Assembly (NCBI GenBank): GCA_950295325.1
Contig: OX485809.1
Coordinates: 8,000,001 to 8,064,000, forward strand
Source: Polytrichum commune
Lineage: Eukaryota > Streptophyta > Polytrichopsida > Polytrichales > Polytrichaceae
Reading direction: 5' to 3'
DNA length: 64,000 nucleotides
Position numbers and translations under genes: made by a program. Shown here piece after piece: positions 1 to 12,059 of the stretch; the stretch's first letter is position 1, and each line of letters opens with the position of its first letter. A model generated the notes under the pieces. That model did not search any database. It saw only the letters and a program-made list of their open reading frames with translations, and was not told the DNA's origin.

Positions 1-112
1 ATCATACTACACCCCACATAGCCAGAAATCAAAAATCTTCATTTGGAAAATTGACTTCATTGATGGTAATTTCTTAGTTGTTGAATGCAAAGGCTTGAAA
101 TGATACACATAC

Positions 113-2438
113 CTGGCTTTATGTAATCGGACAATCCAAAATCAGTCGCCTTCAGAGGCGAATCCTCTTTCTGGGATTTAAACAAAAAGTTCTGCATGTC
201 CCACCCATTAAGGTGTCACTATCTTGGCTGAGTCTGCAAGAGGCACTTGGACAATTTTCATGATGAAGGACTTTGTACATATAACCACAATAGTGATTCC
301 ATTCTCAAATACCTCAGGGACTTGGAGATCATACCTCTGGTTTCATATCACGGTGCACAACGCCATTCAAATGGCATCGAGCAGCAACATTCAGCATCTG
401 CCTGACAATTCTAGCAGCATCTTTCTCACTATAACGGCTGTCTTTCCTACACAAACCATAGCAATACATTGATGATCAACAAGAAGATTATTAACTCCTG
501 TAAGATTGCATAACTAAGATAACTTTGTGATGCAAAAATTCGGTTGCCAACCAAGACGCTGACTCGGGAAATTCATACTCTCCAAAGACAAAACACGAAA
601 GCACCACAAGCTACTATACTGCACATCAAATGTACCAAGTCGAGGAAGTCATGAACCTTCTCATAGCCTTCACACTCGAGTCAACAAAATCACAATGCCA
701 CTATCTGAAAACTGGTCAACTCATAATTTCACACTCATCTGCATAGTGTCATGTCCTTGTTATTAGGTATGCAATGAAATTCAGGTACTCAGAGAAAGCA
801 ACCATTTTTTTGAGCTTAATAGTCTCTTACTTTGCAAGAATTCGATCAAGCAGTTCACCACCTTCACATAACCTGCAAAAAGAAGATAAAACTAAGTAAG
901 AGACAGCATATCCACCAGAAAAAAGCCTTCCATCTGGAGCATCCAATTTCATGCTGTGTGGTCAAAGCACCAACTCTACTTTGGATGAATTTAGATTCTT
1001 CATTGAGGAAGGTATTGCCCAATTAATCTTGCAGAAGAAGCAGTTTCATGTCTGATTCTCCAAATGTATCTTGACATGGGTTCGAATTCCAGAACCAAAC
1101 CTGATAGCATTATACTCCACTAATCTCACCAGTTATCTGGACCATACACTCACATTCCTGAATATAAAAGTAGACCTGCGAGGGATTGAATTAGGTCTAT
1201 ATATGTACAGGAGTTGACTGTATCCAGAAAAACATATTTTTGAATGATCCATTTCCATTGGACTCAACGACCTGCTAGAGGATACTTTTGCAAGAGTTGT
1301 AGACTAAGCAATGGAGACATTATTATCCAATCACTTTAGTGTGGAAAAGACACTGGGCATATTTCTAGCAACCATAAATTTGTAATCATTAATAATGATG
1401 TTTTATTTCTAGTGGTACTAAATTCGGAAATCGGCAATTTTATGTCATAGTATTTTTTTCTGGGGTACAGAACTAGGGCGATGTACATACTCCATTGCAA
1501 TGTAGACCATGTCATCATCCTCGAAAGCTGCATAGAACTGCACAACATTCTCATGTCCAGAAAGAGTTCGCAATATTCTTACTTCCCGCTTCACATCCTC
1601 CACAGAAATTGGAAGTGTCATCTGTGATACCACAACGAATGTGCATTTTCAGGAACCCTATTTTACCATAACATATAGTGCCCTAGCTAAACCTAAGAGC
1701 ATGACCTTGCAACCAGATAATTGAAGCACCTGTGATATAGGACCATTACCAAAAATCTCCGCACCCTTCTACTTGTATACTTCAAACAGTGAATACTGAT
1801 TTGTAAGAAATGCTGGCTTGTGTAAAATCTATCTCGATGCCAAATTTCACGATCTTCCTTCCACATGGTTCTTACTCTTTCGACTACTCAATAATTTGCA
1901 CCTTTATGATTGGACCGGTCATTAATTGGAGTGAAAAAAACATAATTGGCTGTAGAACATAATATGGAGCGGTCATAGAGGCCAGAACAGAAAATCCAAT
2001 TCGGGAATCCAGGAATTGAAGAATTACGAAGTGGAAGTTAAGGCCATTTCTGGGTACCTGTTTTTTTTCGATGCACTTGACAGCGACTTTGTTGCCAGTG
2101 CTCTTCTCGATGGCGACATAGGTGTAACCAAACTGGCCATGGCCGAGAAGCTTTCCAAGCGTGTACTTAGCCTTGAAGTTTTTCTCGTAACCAAAGTTGG
2201 TCCGCTTTCCTAGAGGAAGTGAATGACTTTTATTTTCTCGTATATTCGCGGCAGGGATCCTCGACTGTTTGCGCTCAGGCGTTGGCCTCTTTGCAGGCTC
2301 CGTCTTCCTCCTAGCTCCATTTCTTTCCGCAGGCCGCTCTTTCTCCCTGCCATTATGTTGTGCTCTGAAAACCGGCAACTGCTGCTCCTGACGTGGTCGA
2401 CTTTCACGTATTGCCTTCCTGGAGAAACAGCCTCCCAT
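113..2438 (-). CDS. Calcium-dependent protein kinase, group IV-like (5' exons; gene runs off the left edge)
   Basis: Five exons read on the minus strand: 2438-2058, 1621-1491, 872-831, 446-335 and 191-113. All have GT-AG borders and phases that join without a break. The protein starts MGGCFSRK, where Gly2 and Cys4 fit N-myristoylation and palmitoylation, so membrane anchoring is likely. A basic, variable N-terminal region of about 75 residues precedes [11 protein letters not shown] and the kinase domain. Visible kinase motifs are the glycine loop [11 protein letters not shown], the VAVK lysine, the [14 protein letters not shown] hinge, HRDMKPE (cut by an intron just before Asn) and DFG in [13 protein letters not shown]. 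The phrase [11 protein letters not shown] and overall similarity match the CPK16/18/28 group. The family normally continues with an autoinhibitory junction and four EF hands; these would lie left of base 113 and are not visible. Family identity is secure; subgroup assignment is by remembered similarity. Confidence 0.93.
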
Positions 2439-3232
2439 CCTATGCCACTCTCGACTGAATCGACGCCGTTATTAACTGTTAGATTCTTGATCTAGAACCT
2501 TCTCAGAAGTCACTAAACTTAGCATCTCCTTTAGAAACGCAGGAGCTGAAAATCAAGTTCACATCGAGCTATTACGTACACCACTTCCAATTCACTCCAG
2601 TTGTGATGATGATTCGCAGGTCGCCACAGGCTAACCATTCCAAAGAAAACAAATATAACTCCGCGCACGACGACTCGCAAACGTGGCAACTCAATCCGGA
2701 CCAAATCAATGGAGCGAGGAACCGATGCAAATGCCACTCCAATTGCCAGGACATAACACAGGGCCTCGCGCGTTCCCTTCACTAACCGTCATCGCATCTA
2801 AATCCAGTACGCAGCAGAAACAGACTCTTCTTCCACACGGAACGCGGCGATGCAAAGCCGATCGCTCTGCCACACATGCGCCACTCAATGATGCTGGCAA
2901 ACTCGCCTACCACCAATTCCCCGCGGTTGGACTGTCATCCTCCTCAGGACGCCGCATCAGCAGCAACAAGAACAACGCGGTCCTCTGCATACGGACTTTG
3001 ATACAAAATCGGATGCACGAATCTCCTAATCAATCTCACTAAACTTAATCGCCTCACGACGTGGCACCACGCCAAGAGGAGTCCCTCCTTTTCTTTCTTT
3101 CTTCTTTCTTAGCGATGCAGGCACCGAGTTCTCTAGCACGAATCCTCCACGCAAGCTACTTACACTACCTAACCTCCCTCCCTCACCATGCCCTTTCCTA
3201 ATCTTTCCTTGTAGAGTCAACAGAGTGTACTA
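2439..3232. promoter_or_regulatory. Upstream region of the CDPK gene (5' UTR and promoter, unresolved)
   Basis: This stretch lies just 5' of the kinase start codon (minus strand). It is locally richer in C, G and CpG than the transposon-rich DNA further right, as expected near a plant gene start. I see no convincing TATA box and cannot place the transcription start. Open frames here on both strands are short, overlap each other and show no recognisable domains, so I do not call genes. A pyrimidine-rich run sits at about 3085-3112. Confidence 0.4.
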
Positions 3233-3655
3233 GCTCCTCCAAGATGCAATCACGGAGACGAAGGATCGATACGGCCCTCTCTACGCAAGCACGCTACACT
3301 TTCCAAAGATTGCTCTCGCTTACGGTAACCTCTTCAACTCTAACAAGAAGTGCTCTAGTGAGACAAGCGCCGAGTAGTATCAGACGCCTGGCACAAATCC
3401 TCCACGCAAGCTACACTAGTGCCTCTTAATTTATTTTTCTTAACAGGAAACAGATTACACCACTGGCTCCTCAGAGATGCAATCACGGAAACACGAAGGA
3501 TTGCTACGGTCGCCTATGAAAGCACGCTACACTTCAGAAGATTGCTCTCCCTTACCGTATAACTTTTTTTACTCCATCGGAAAGTGCTCTAACGATACCA
3601 GCACCGGGTAGTATCAGTTGTCCAGCACGGTCCTCTACGCTACCCGAACCTCCTC
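3075..3655. repeat. Three-copy imperfect tandem duplication upstream of the CDPK gene
   Basis: Two nearly full units, about 3233-3419 and 3465-3655, share in order: a GATGCAATCACGGA block, GAAGGAT, GCACGCTACACTT, AGATTGCTCTC, AAGTGCTCTA and AGTAGTATCAG-like blocks. They end in a CCTC-ACGC-AGCTAC-type block. A third, partial copy of the last third (CACCGAGTTCTCTAGCAC followed by AATCCTCCACGCAAGC) is at about 3113-3165. The spacing is about 230 bases. Copies differ at many sites, so the duplication is not recent. Whether it carries promoter elements cannot be judged here. Confidence 0.75.
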
Positions 3656-3659
3656 TTCG

Positions 3660-3975
3660 TCGTCGCCGTAAGTTTCCTTACTGCGACATGGACACGGGAA
3701 AGGCAACAAGCACGAAGACCCCGACTCGCCATCTCCAGCACGGGCCGGGAAGCCCACCATCCACCCGATCTGCTGAACCCGGGCCGGGCGGGGCTCGCGT
3801 GCCACAGGCGCCGACAGGACGGGCCCCGTCTCCCCACCGGGCCCGTGCTCCAGCTGGACCTGCCCAGGCCCATGCGGGGCATGCCGACAACGCGGCCCGG
3901 TCGCCTGCCGCCTTCAGACGACGTCAGCGGCTGGCGTCTGACGCCTGGTGTAATCGTGGAATATCGGGCCAGCAG
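3660..3975. other. Short GC-rich island of unknown origin
   Basis: About 300 bases of strongly GC-rich sequence with GGGCCGGG and CCCGGGCC-type runs stand out sharply from AT-rich surroundings. They stop abruptly at the left end of the MITE at 3986. Open frames of 100-119 codons occur on both strands, which is expected from high GC alone, and neither shows a known domain. It could be the remains of a GC-rich transposon end or of an old gene start. I make no functional call. Confidence 0.4.
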
Positions 3976-3985
3976 CCGCCCCCTT

Positions 3986-4420
3986 ACTAAACACTCCACT
4001 AAATATTGTAATTAGTGTCCCCAATCCTATTTGTCTTGCTCAATACTAAGTGTAACCAACATCAAATGTATTCCTAACATTGTCGTCATTCCTTGTAAAA
4101 AAAACCTACACTAAATAGGATATTTAGTGTTGTTACCACCCTACCATGCTCAACACTAATTTTCAATACTTTGACAATTAGTGTTAAGACATAAATGTAC
4201 TGCCACTTACCCTGCTGCCACCTCCCTTATTATATCTTCTTTTCTTCACATCCTTACTAAAACTAAATTCAAACATGTAACTTCCACATATTACCATAGT
4301 TGATATTTATTGTTTGAGTTTACATTTAATGTTACTTACTTTCACATGGTTATTGATATTTAGGATATGCGTTCGTATTTAGTGTATCAAACACTAAATA
4401 TCTTATTTAGTGTAGTATGG
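3986..4420. mobile_element. Non-autonomous inverted-repeat element, TTTAGTGTA family, copy 1
   Basis: The ends are inverted copies built on ACTAAATATTGTAATTAGTG at 3995-4015 and its counterpart ATCTTATTTAGTGTAGTATG at about 4400-4419. Related TTTAGTGT and ACACTAA blocks also recur inside, giving a multi-arm foldback. Copies 2 and 3 lie at about 16696-16914 and 44609-44996 with the same terminal theme. No coding capacity. The superfamily is not settled, because I could not define a clean target-site duplication. Confidence 0.65.
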
Positions 4421-5260
4421 ACCCGTGTCATCCCGGCTCTTTGAACCAATGCATAATAACATGTCACTTTAACATGATCCCCCCGGTCCCATGCAGTTCC
4501 CCTACCCTTCTAGAATAATGGAGAATGGAGGAGTGACGGCCTCACTAGCATCAAATTGTCCATTATATATAGATATCGGGCACTACAGCTCATGTGAACA
4601 TCTTCTTCATTGTCAACTCGAAGATCCTTGTGCTTAATAAATGGTCACACAAGTCCCTTCCAATCGAGTCTAGAACGGTTATCTTTTTTTGAGCACGTAA
4701 TATAGCCTCTTTTAGACTTATGTATTGTTGGTATCTCTTCTTGGAGCTCACCTTTACCACGCACCATTGAAACATAGGCGTTCAATTAGAACCAGTCACT
4801 GAATTAGGTGTGTCTATCTTACCATTTGACTTAGTGTGGCCCACGCTATTCAACATCAATCCACACTAACCGTCTTGTACTAACTTGAATCTCGATGGCT
4901 GGCAACTCGAGGACGTGTTGTATGACACTTGGTGTTACGTCACAAGTCACAAAGACCACTTTATTGGACACAACACACCAATTTCAATGCCACACCAAAC
5001 TAGATAGATAGTTGTGTATTGATCGCTATGCCACATCTCAACACTAACTAGTTCATGTACGAGACCCCAAAATGCCACGTGTCATATAGCTATTCGCCGG
5101 TAAAGGTGACGTGGCACATGAGTGGTTTGACAATTCAACCTACGATGATGATTGAGCTTGCATAGGTGGGCCGCCTCGAGGGTTGGAACTCCATAAGTGC
5201 TAAGAGGCTTTCCCACGCCTTTGCGTCAACTCACGCGGTGACGGACTCGCTTTTCACATT
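4421..5260. repeat. Intergenic DNA with a dispersed repeat shared, inverted, with 17955-18130
   Basis: Bases about 4800-4990, read as reverse complement, align block by block with 17955-18130. Shared blocks include AAATTGGTGTG, GTCTTTGTGACTTGT, GTGTCAT, GAGTTGCCA-type and a TGGG-CACACTAAGT end. This marks a dispersed non-coding element present in both orientations. The rest of the stretch shows no gene; the 61-codon frame near 4590-4775 has no recognisable domain. Confidence 0.55.
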
Positions 5261-6700
5261 TAGTCAATGACACTTAAATTCGGTTAAGTTAGGTTCCGAT
5301 CGAGTACCGATCCCAAGTGCATGGGATTGGGTTGTGTATTTTATTCTACATTATGTTGTTTGTTGGAAGGGAATGTTGAGGTGCATGTTTTGAGACACAT
5401 GGACCACATAACAATACGGTCCCTTCCCCCATGTTGGGATTGGGGAGTCAACTTTTATAAGTAGGTGATAACTTAGAAGTGGCACAATGACATTGTTTGT
5501 ACCCATGAGTACCTATACATTTTATATGAGGGAATCAAGGGTTTGTGCGTATCTACACAATTAACTAAGCTTTGGTCTCGGGACCGGCCAAATTAAGGTG
5601 GGATTTTTGATACTCGGTCATTTTGCGTGCCTTTGACTTTGGGCTTATGCATATTATACGTGTTTTTAATGGGAGTTGAAGTATAATCGACTTCAACTCC
5701 CATTAATGGGAGTGGAAGTCGATTAAGATCAACTTTGTGTCTCGGTAGATATTAACATGGTCGGTTTTGAAATCGAGGATAGTTTACTTTCTATTTTTGA
5801 AATCTAGAATGGAGTTGGCACTAGAGTTCGGGAAGTTTTTGAAGCCTTAGTGGCTAAGTGCCGGTAGTTGCTACGAAGGGTCGGATTTTTTCCAATTTAC
5901 ATCGGCAAGAGCCGGTCTTTTGTAAAATCAATTGGCCAATTGCCTACATTTTCATATTTTCATTGGCCAATATCCAATTAAATGGAATTCATATCGGCAC
6001 TAATTGTTTTAAAAATGTATGAAAAGTTATTAGAAATCATTTCTTAGTACAAAATCTTGAATAAGTGAAAAGAAAGGCATGTTCAAAACTTTCAATTTGA
6101 AGAGTTAATATCCTTGGCAGGAATTGAACCTAGCAATGCCTTCACCGCTTGAAGGCCAAGGGTCCCCCAATTCTTCATAGAAGCAACTGGATTTGGTCAT
6201 GGAAAGGTTGCATAATTCAAAAAGTTTAAGGTTTAGGGTACTTCCTCAAGTGCATCATCAGATGCCCCAGACAAATAGCGCTCTGGATTGCTATACAAAT
6301 AGCGAAACTTATCAGCATCCTTCCAAAGATCTAGAGCACTTGTTAGAATGTCATCAAAATCATTGTTTGGGCCTTCTATAGCAACACGCATCATAATTTC
6401 TAAGTTAGATGTAGACATTTCCGGGACATTTTCTGGTCCATTGGCTAATTGCCGGAGGATTGAAATTATAGTCGGATCGCCATCCAATGGTTGGAAATTT
6501 GGACCGGCCATAAGGGGAAATCCATCGGCTGATAATGAACTAGCCATCGGTTTTCCCCGACCATTGGATGGCACATGAATGTTGATGCAGTTGGTTGTGG
6601 TTTCAAAGCTCCAAAGTGATCGGCAAACTTGAGACATTGATTCATATGCATGGGTGTAATAGATTGGGGTGACACGAACTGGAATTAATTCCTACCAATA
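5260..6700. repeat. Probable LTR-retrotransposon remnant with CGGC/GCCGGT motifs
   Basis: Between about 5820 and 6000 the sequence has alternating ATCGGCA, GAGCCGGT and TTGGCCAAT phrases. In my memory these resemble long terminal repeats of plant gypsy-type elements. The same TCGGC/GCCAATTG vocabulary continues inside the reading frame at 6233-6637. A small stem occurs at 5667-5705, where GGGAGTTGAAGT faces CTTCAACTCCC. I could not find paired LTRs or a primer site, so this is inference from composition and motif style. Confidence 0.3.
6233..6637 (-). CDS. Orphan reading frame, unknown protein (possible retroelement gag or gene fragment)
   Basis: An uninterrupted frame of 134 codons on the minus strand with even amino-acid composition. 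It includes a negatively charged C-terminal half with phrases such as FDDILTSALDLWKDADKF and RYLYSNPERYL. I do not recognise the family. It sits in sequence that looks like a decayed LTR element, so a gag remnant is possible; so is a captured gene fragment. The start is arbitrary, since an overlapping frame continues upstream to about 6675. There is no clear promoter and no recognisable intron. Confidence 0.3.
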   Translation of the reverse strand: MSQVCRSLWSFETTTNCINIHVPSNGRGKPMASSLSADGFPLMAGPNFQPLDGDPTIISILRQLANGPENVPEMSTSNLEIMMRVAIEGPNNDFDDILTSALDLWKDADKFRYLYSNPERYLSGASDDALEEVP

Positions 6701-9200
6701 CGAGAAGTTGCACATTCTTCTCACGATCGTGCCTTCCAAATACCACTACAAAAAAAACATGCGTTTTGTAACCCCAAGTCACAAAATGAAACAACATTCA
6801 AATGCCATTATAGAAATTAGCCAATATGAATAAGCCAATGTCACGTGTAATTACAAAATGACATCTATTCTAACCCGCATCGTTATAAACATTGTCCATT
6901 GCATGGCATGATTACCGAGTAGCACTGTAGTTAGTTTTTGCTCTCACTTAAATAACCCAAAACCCAGGGTACAGACTCTCAAGGAAGACTTAACTGGTGT
7001 CTATTACAGGCATTTGTCACTTCATAGTTCATTAATTAGACCAAAGGGTTTGCTATATTCACTCTAGAACATGACTGATATGTCTTTCACTCTCTTTCTC
7101 TCTCTTGATTTCCTCTCACTGTATCTCATTCAGTAGGGTATGTGTGTCAGTCTCAGTAGTAACCATCTCGTCATGAGATTTTGTAGAACAATAGTCAAGA
7201 GAGAACAATAGTCTTTGAGTAACACAATTGTCTTTTGGTAACCATTGGCCAATGCATTTTCAATTCAAAACAACTCCTTTATTACTTGGTCAATATTAAT
7301 TCCAATACAAAACAATTGTTCGTTCCTTATTTCCGGATTTAATCATTACTCACAACTTATGCAATTAACCATTATCAGTCAAGCTATAGTCTTCGTCGCC
7401 CTGCACAACCTGCAACAACAACAACTAGGGTAACACACAAGACAATAGTTGAAAGGATGAAATCGCATTCCATACTCAAAGATTTTCCCTCGTGACTAAT
7501 GATCAATTAAAACTTAATTAAGATCAGATTAACTTATGCCTAGGTAACATTTATGAACCAAAGTTAATTCTATCCCTCTTACACTTGATCCCTCTTACAA
7601 TCCTTACTAATTTCTCTAGTCAACCGATCAGAAATTATTTCTCATCACCTCGGTTGATTGAGATCCCTCTTAAATTCCATTCTTCTTAATTACAACACTA
7701 ACAGCCTACACTCAAGATTTCACTATAATCTTCTTAAGGCTGAACTATAATCATCTTACTCAGTATAACCCCTTACAGACTTCAACAATAACCCTTCCTC
7801 TCTATCAAATGGCCTTAGGCCTTCACACTTCCTTACAGTGCCTATCACAGGCCTTAACAATCGTCAATAGTTACACTATCGGCCCGCCACTTGGCCTTCA
7901 GGCTTCCTCTCAGCCTATAGTAAAACTTAACTATAGTCCATAGTTCCACTACAGTCCGACTAACACTCGACTGGCCCTACTTCCTCTCCCTCACAGGTAA
8001 TCGAAGGGTTACTCCACAAGACTCCCTGTTTCTTCATACTATAGTTCGACTTTCTTCCACTCCCGATCGCTCAGGGTTCTTCAATTACACCGGCCCCTAT
8101 CGGCACTCGCCTCTCTTTCAGGCAACAATTTTCTCATTTCTCTCAGTTAAGTTTCACCTTCTTCGGCCAAGGATAGGAATTACGCTCAAATTTCAGTGGA
8201 CTTCATCGCCCATCGTTTAACTCAGTTCTGCTCTACTGCGCTCATAGTTCTACATTTCCTTTCATTCATCATATCACATTAACTTTGCGGACTCTCAGAT
8301 AATGCCGCTCCAGACTAACTCTCGTTCCGCATGGTATATAGTTTCCTCTCGCACTTATTATTTTCTGCTCATGAAGTTTGGGATTCCTCTCAACCCTATT
8401 CGACTCTTTCTTCAATTCCTTCTCTCACAGACAATAGTGATCTTAATTTCAACTCTGCGAAGTACTCAAACTCCCATCCATTCAATCTCTTGCTCGCTCG
8501 ATTCTCTTCGCATCTTCTCATTGGTTCTACGATTTACCCTCACTCCATCTTAGTCTCTCTCTCAATTTCATCTAATTGCAATCTCAACAATCGTTTATAG
8601 TTTCACACACTATTCTCCACAACTCGACCTCATACTCTATATTCCAGTCACAATTCTGAATCATACTTCTCACTCACACTCGTTACACATTCATACTCGC
8701 AATCTATCTCTCCCTTGAAAGCGATTACAACAATGGTCAACAATTTCACATCTCGCATTGCTCACTCACTTAGAAGATAGTTACACTGAATCACAAATCT
8801 TTCATTAGTTCTCATTCACGATTAAACAATACGCTTCCACAATAAAGTGATCTGCAATCACTGCAGTAATTACTGTAAAAAAAAATGGTTTAACAATGGT
8901 CCTCGCCCTTCACGGTACTGAGGGAGGTCAGCTTATAGTTCTCTCGTGTCGCTCAACAATAATCAAGGTTGCCTCCTTGCTCTCCCTTGCCGGTCCTCTT
9001 ACCAAGGCAGGGAGGAGATGATAGTTACAGTAACTACCTGCTAGGGCCTCCTAAGGCCGTGACTATAGTTGTAACTTCCTATTTAGCCTATAGTTCAACT
9101 ATATTCATGGGTTCGGATGAACTTCATCCAACTTCCACTATTAAGCCTATAGTTGAACTAATCAGCCAAAAATTTGGCTTACAAGCACCGTAATACATAG
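6700..9200. other. Pyrimidine-rich, G-poor tract with recurring ATAGT motif; no gene seen
   Basis: From about 7030 to 9200 the plus strand is rich in C and T and poor in G. By eye the pentamer ATAGT, often CTATAGTT or CAATAGT, recurs about twenty times at irregular spacing. Frames near 8302-8600 and 8969-9193 are open mainly because of this bias and have no known domains. The strand asymmetry suggests either a decayed retroelement body read from the minus strand or an old simple-sequence expansion. Confidence 0.45.
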
Positions 9201-9971
9201 TCATGATACAATATACATAGGTTATCCCACTATCTATAAAACAAACTAGTGACATTGATATTTATGCTCTGAAATGAACATGGTCTTTAAAATGTGCATA
9301 CACTATGGCTTTTATCATATTTACTATGCCAATATCTTCTCCATTAAGTGATCTAGTCTTACTTGGTTTGTACAAGCTCTAAATACCTTTTACTTGTGAT
9401 CGTTTAATACAGTCATTGTCAATAACCCATGAATGCCATGGGCATTGAAATCACCAAAGTAACCCATATATGAAAATTAATCGGGGACGCATTTAATTGG
9501 TATGTATATATGTTTAATTAATTAATTACTTCTTTATTTTCTTTTTCTTTGGATGATCATCTAGGTCTTGCCAATTTACGTTGATTATTAAACCTAGATT
9601 GATTGAACAAATTTTGAGGATGTAATCAAGTTAGCATGTGGTCTAAAATACTTGTCTTTTTTTCTTTTTTCTTTTTTTTTGGTTTGTTTGTAGATCCACA
9701 CTTAACCACAAGTATAGATCCCTCAAATATAGATGTCCATTTAAGATAAGTAACCAACACAAGCATTTTCTTTTTTTAACAAATAAATAATGATATAATA
9801 CATTTATGAATGAATACGAGGAAAATTCCTTTTGCATATGGATGAATGCTCAAGCATATAATATTTGCAACTTGTATTTCATCAACATAAATTGTGACAC
9901 CGTGCGGTTGCATGCACAACACCACTTTAACATGTTTCTTTATCCGTAGTGCTGGAAATTTATGGACATTA
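9201..9971. other. AT-rich intergenic DNA, no feature recognised
   Basis: I see homopolymer T runs near 9656-9680, no splice-consistent reading frame and no repeat ends. It ends at the TTA duplication of the MITE starting at 9972. Confidence 0.5.
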
Positions 9972-10453
9972 GGGCCGCTTCACAACATGGCCGAAGGTCA
10001 AGAGGCTGTCGATCTCAAGCAATCAAATTGCAAGAAATCAAGAATTTGGCCTCTCGACCCTTCACACCATAGGCCAAAATCCAAAATGCCTACGTGATAA
10101 TACTTTTGACTAAGGCAATGGAGTCTCGAAGGAAGTTTGGGTCGAACAGGATTGGAAACCCAAATTATGGTCGAGAGGCCACATATTTTTGTGTATAAAA
10201 ATAATAAAGAACTGACAAGATCTTGGGCGTTAGATTGGAGGGGTTGTTTTGGGCAGGAATAAAGTGGGATGCTCCTTCTTCCTTTGGACTTTGGGCTGGG
10301 CCTTTGGAGGCTTCGCACTATGCCCGGCCGAAGGCTCCAATTCCTATATTTTATTGGCTATGTATTTTTAGCCCGTTTCTTTGGACTCTCAACAAAGTTT
10401 GGCCATTCAATCCCACGGCCTCTCAACTTGGATGGCCATAGTGTGAAGCGGCC
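9972..10453. mobile_element. PIF/Harbinger (Tourist-like) MITE, GGGCC-CTTCAC family, copy A
   Basis: Terminal inverted repeats GGGCCGCTTCACAACATGG and its partner CCATAGTGTGAAGCGGCC are flanked by TTA on both sides (9969-9971 and 10454-10456). A TTA duplication with a GGGCC-type terminus is the hallmark of PIF/Harbinger-Tourist elements. At 482 bp with no coding capacity it is non-autonomous. Confidence 0.8.
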
Positions 10454-10699
10454 TTATTCAAAGATGTTTCGGCCATATAAACTTGGTAAAATACAAGTCC
10501 ACACCGAAGAGTTGAACCTACCCGCATGCCACAGTGATAATGGTGCACAATCCGGGTTTGAACTTTGGACAAATCACAATTAAGAAACATGATGTCGCTA
10601 CAAGCAATGAGTCCTAGGCAATTGTCATGTGTCACTATAAACTTGTCATGTGTTACTCGAATTCTTGCAAATCTATTACAATGGTAGATTTGCATATTT

Positions 10700-11030
10700 G
10701 TTTCACTAACACAAGACAATTGTTTGGGATTCAAATGCCAATAGTGTGTAGATGCTCATATGTTTGTTTATGGAAAGGTGGACAAGCCCTCCACATGGAA
10801 TCAATGTCAATCCCACCTCTTAGAGGTGGACCTGGCACAAATCCCAGCAGACCATTAAACATTAGTTATAATGAACCATATAAACTTTTCATCCAATATC
10901 ATTTTTTGGGGCCCTTAGACCTTCATCTCCTAGTGTGAAGTGAAACTTGGATAATCACGGCCTTTTCGACCAATGAGAGATTTTAGAAAGCAACGGTCAC
11001 GGGCCTTCCGTCTCGTGTGTGAAGTGGCCC
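10700..11030. mobile_element. Tourist-like MITE, same family, copy B (left end unclear)
   Basis: The right terminus GTGTGTGAAGTGGCCC at 11015-11030 is followed by TTA. Inside are family blocks: a CCCACCTCTTAGAGGTGG stem near 10812-10829, CTAGTGTGAAGTGAAACTTGG, and CCAATGAGAG. The left end is degenerate, so 10700 is approximate. Confidence 0.6.
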
Positions 11031-12055
11031 TTAACAAGAATGAAGAGAATAAGCACATTCATTATGACTTTGAAATTCAAAGTCCACAATACTTCACTTC
11101 ACATCGTGGGTGAGTGGCAACAAAATGCTTCCCTTTGATTGCTCACACTCATAGGAAACCCTATTAGCAAGTTCGGTTCCTCTTCATGGGTACCCAACTC
11201 AAAGGGGTTAGGCTTTGAAGATGATACTATAATTGGCTCCAATTCAAAGGACTGGGAAACAAAACTACTCTACTTCTCATGTTGACATCCAATCTAACAT
11301 AAGTGTGCCTAGTAATGAACATTTAGAGAACTTCAACACTTATAAGAGTTTGAGTAACAAAGAAGAAGCACATGAGCAAATCTAAACGAGAAACATGAGA
11401 ATTTTGACTCATGTTTAATTTAGAACGGCTTTCATTCGAATATGCACACTCCATACTAAACAATGAACTAATACATAAGGTAGACATGCCTAAAACAATT
11501 GTTGAACTTAATCGAACACTTAAATTTAACTGGTATGTGCTTATGCATGGCTTCAACAACACATTTCAAATAGACATGTGTTTAAAAGAAACTATGCTCA
11601 ATGGTCAACTTTGGGGGGGGGGGGAGGTCTACATGACCATTTTATGAGCACAAACATCTTCACTTTGTTTATGGACAAAATATTCATTTGAACTCCATAA
11701 ATTATGAGGACAGTGGCTATTGCCTCAATCTGGATTTGCTAACCATCTCGTACAGATCGCGTGTTTCGCATCGTATGAGAAGTGGACTAGTAGGAAAAAA
11801 AAACTAACCATCAAAGGACTAATTTATCCCACACTATATTGAATGACTCTTCCCATAGTAACATCATAGATGAAATACTTTAATACTTTGATTGCTATAC
11901 AATTGCATGACACAATGTTATAAGCTTTTGCAATTAAGTTTGGATCCAATGCATTATGCATGGGTAAATAGTGAACCTAATGGCATGAGGTCAACTCAAT
12001 GGCACATCTCAGTGTAGCTGCTTTGGCACTATAGCTAAATATAATAGAATGTTAG
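11031..12055. other. Intergenic DNA, no gene recognised; contains a 12-G run
   Basis: Frames at 11323-11562 (minus) and 11411-11647 (plus) overlap each other and match no family I know. The plus frame runs into a homopolymer of 12 G (11613-11624). No repeat termini were found. Confidence 0.4.
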
Positions 12056-12059
12056 ATGG

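Noticed and set aside
3640-3999. Open frames of 100 and 119 codons on opposite strands in the GC-rich island
   Set aside because: High GC removes stop codons by chance on both strands; proline/arginine-rich translations with no domain and no splice or promoter support.
6120-6170. tRNA-like sequence on the minus strand (GCGGTGAAGGCA followed by GGTTCAATTCCTGCC)
   Set aside because: A D-arm-like and a T-loop-like piece are present but there is no room for an anticodon arm and no matching acceptor stem.
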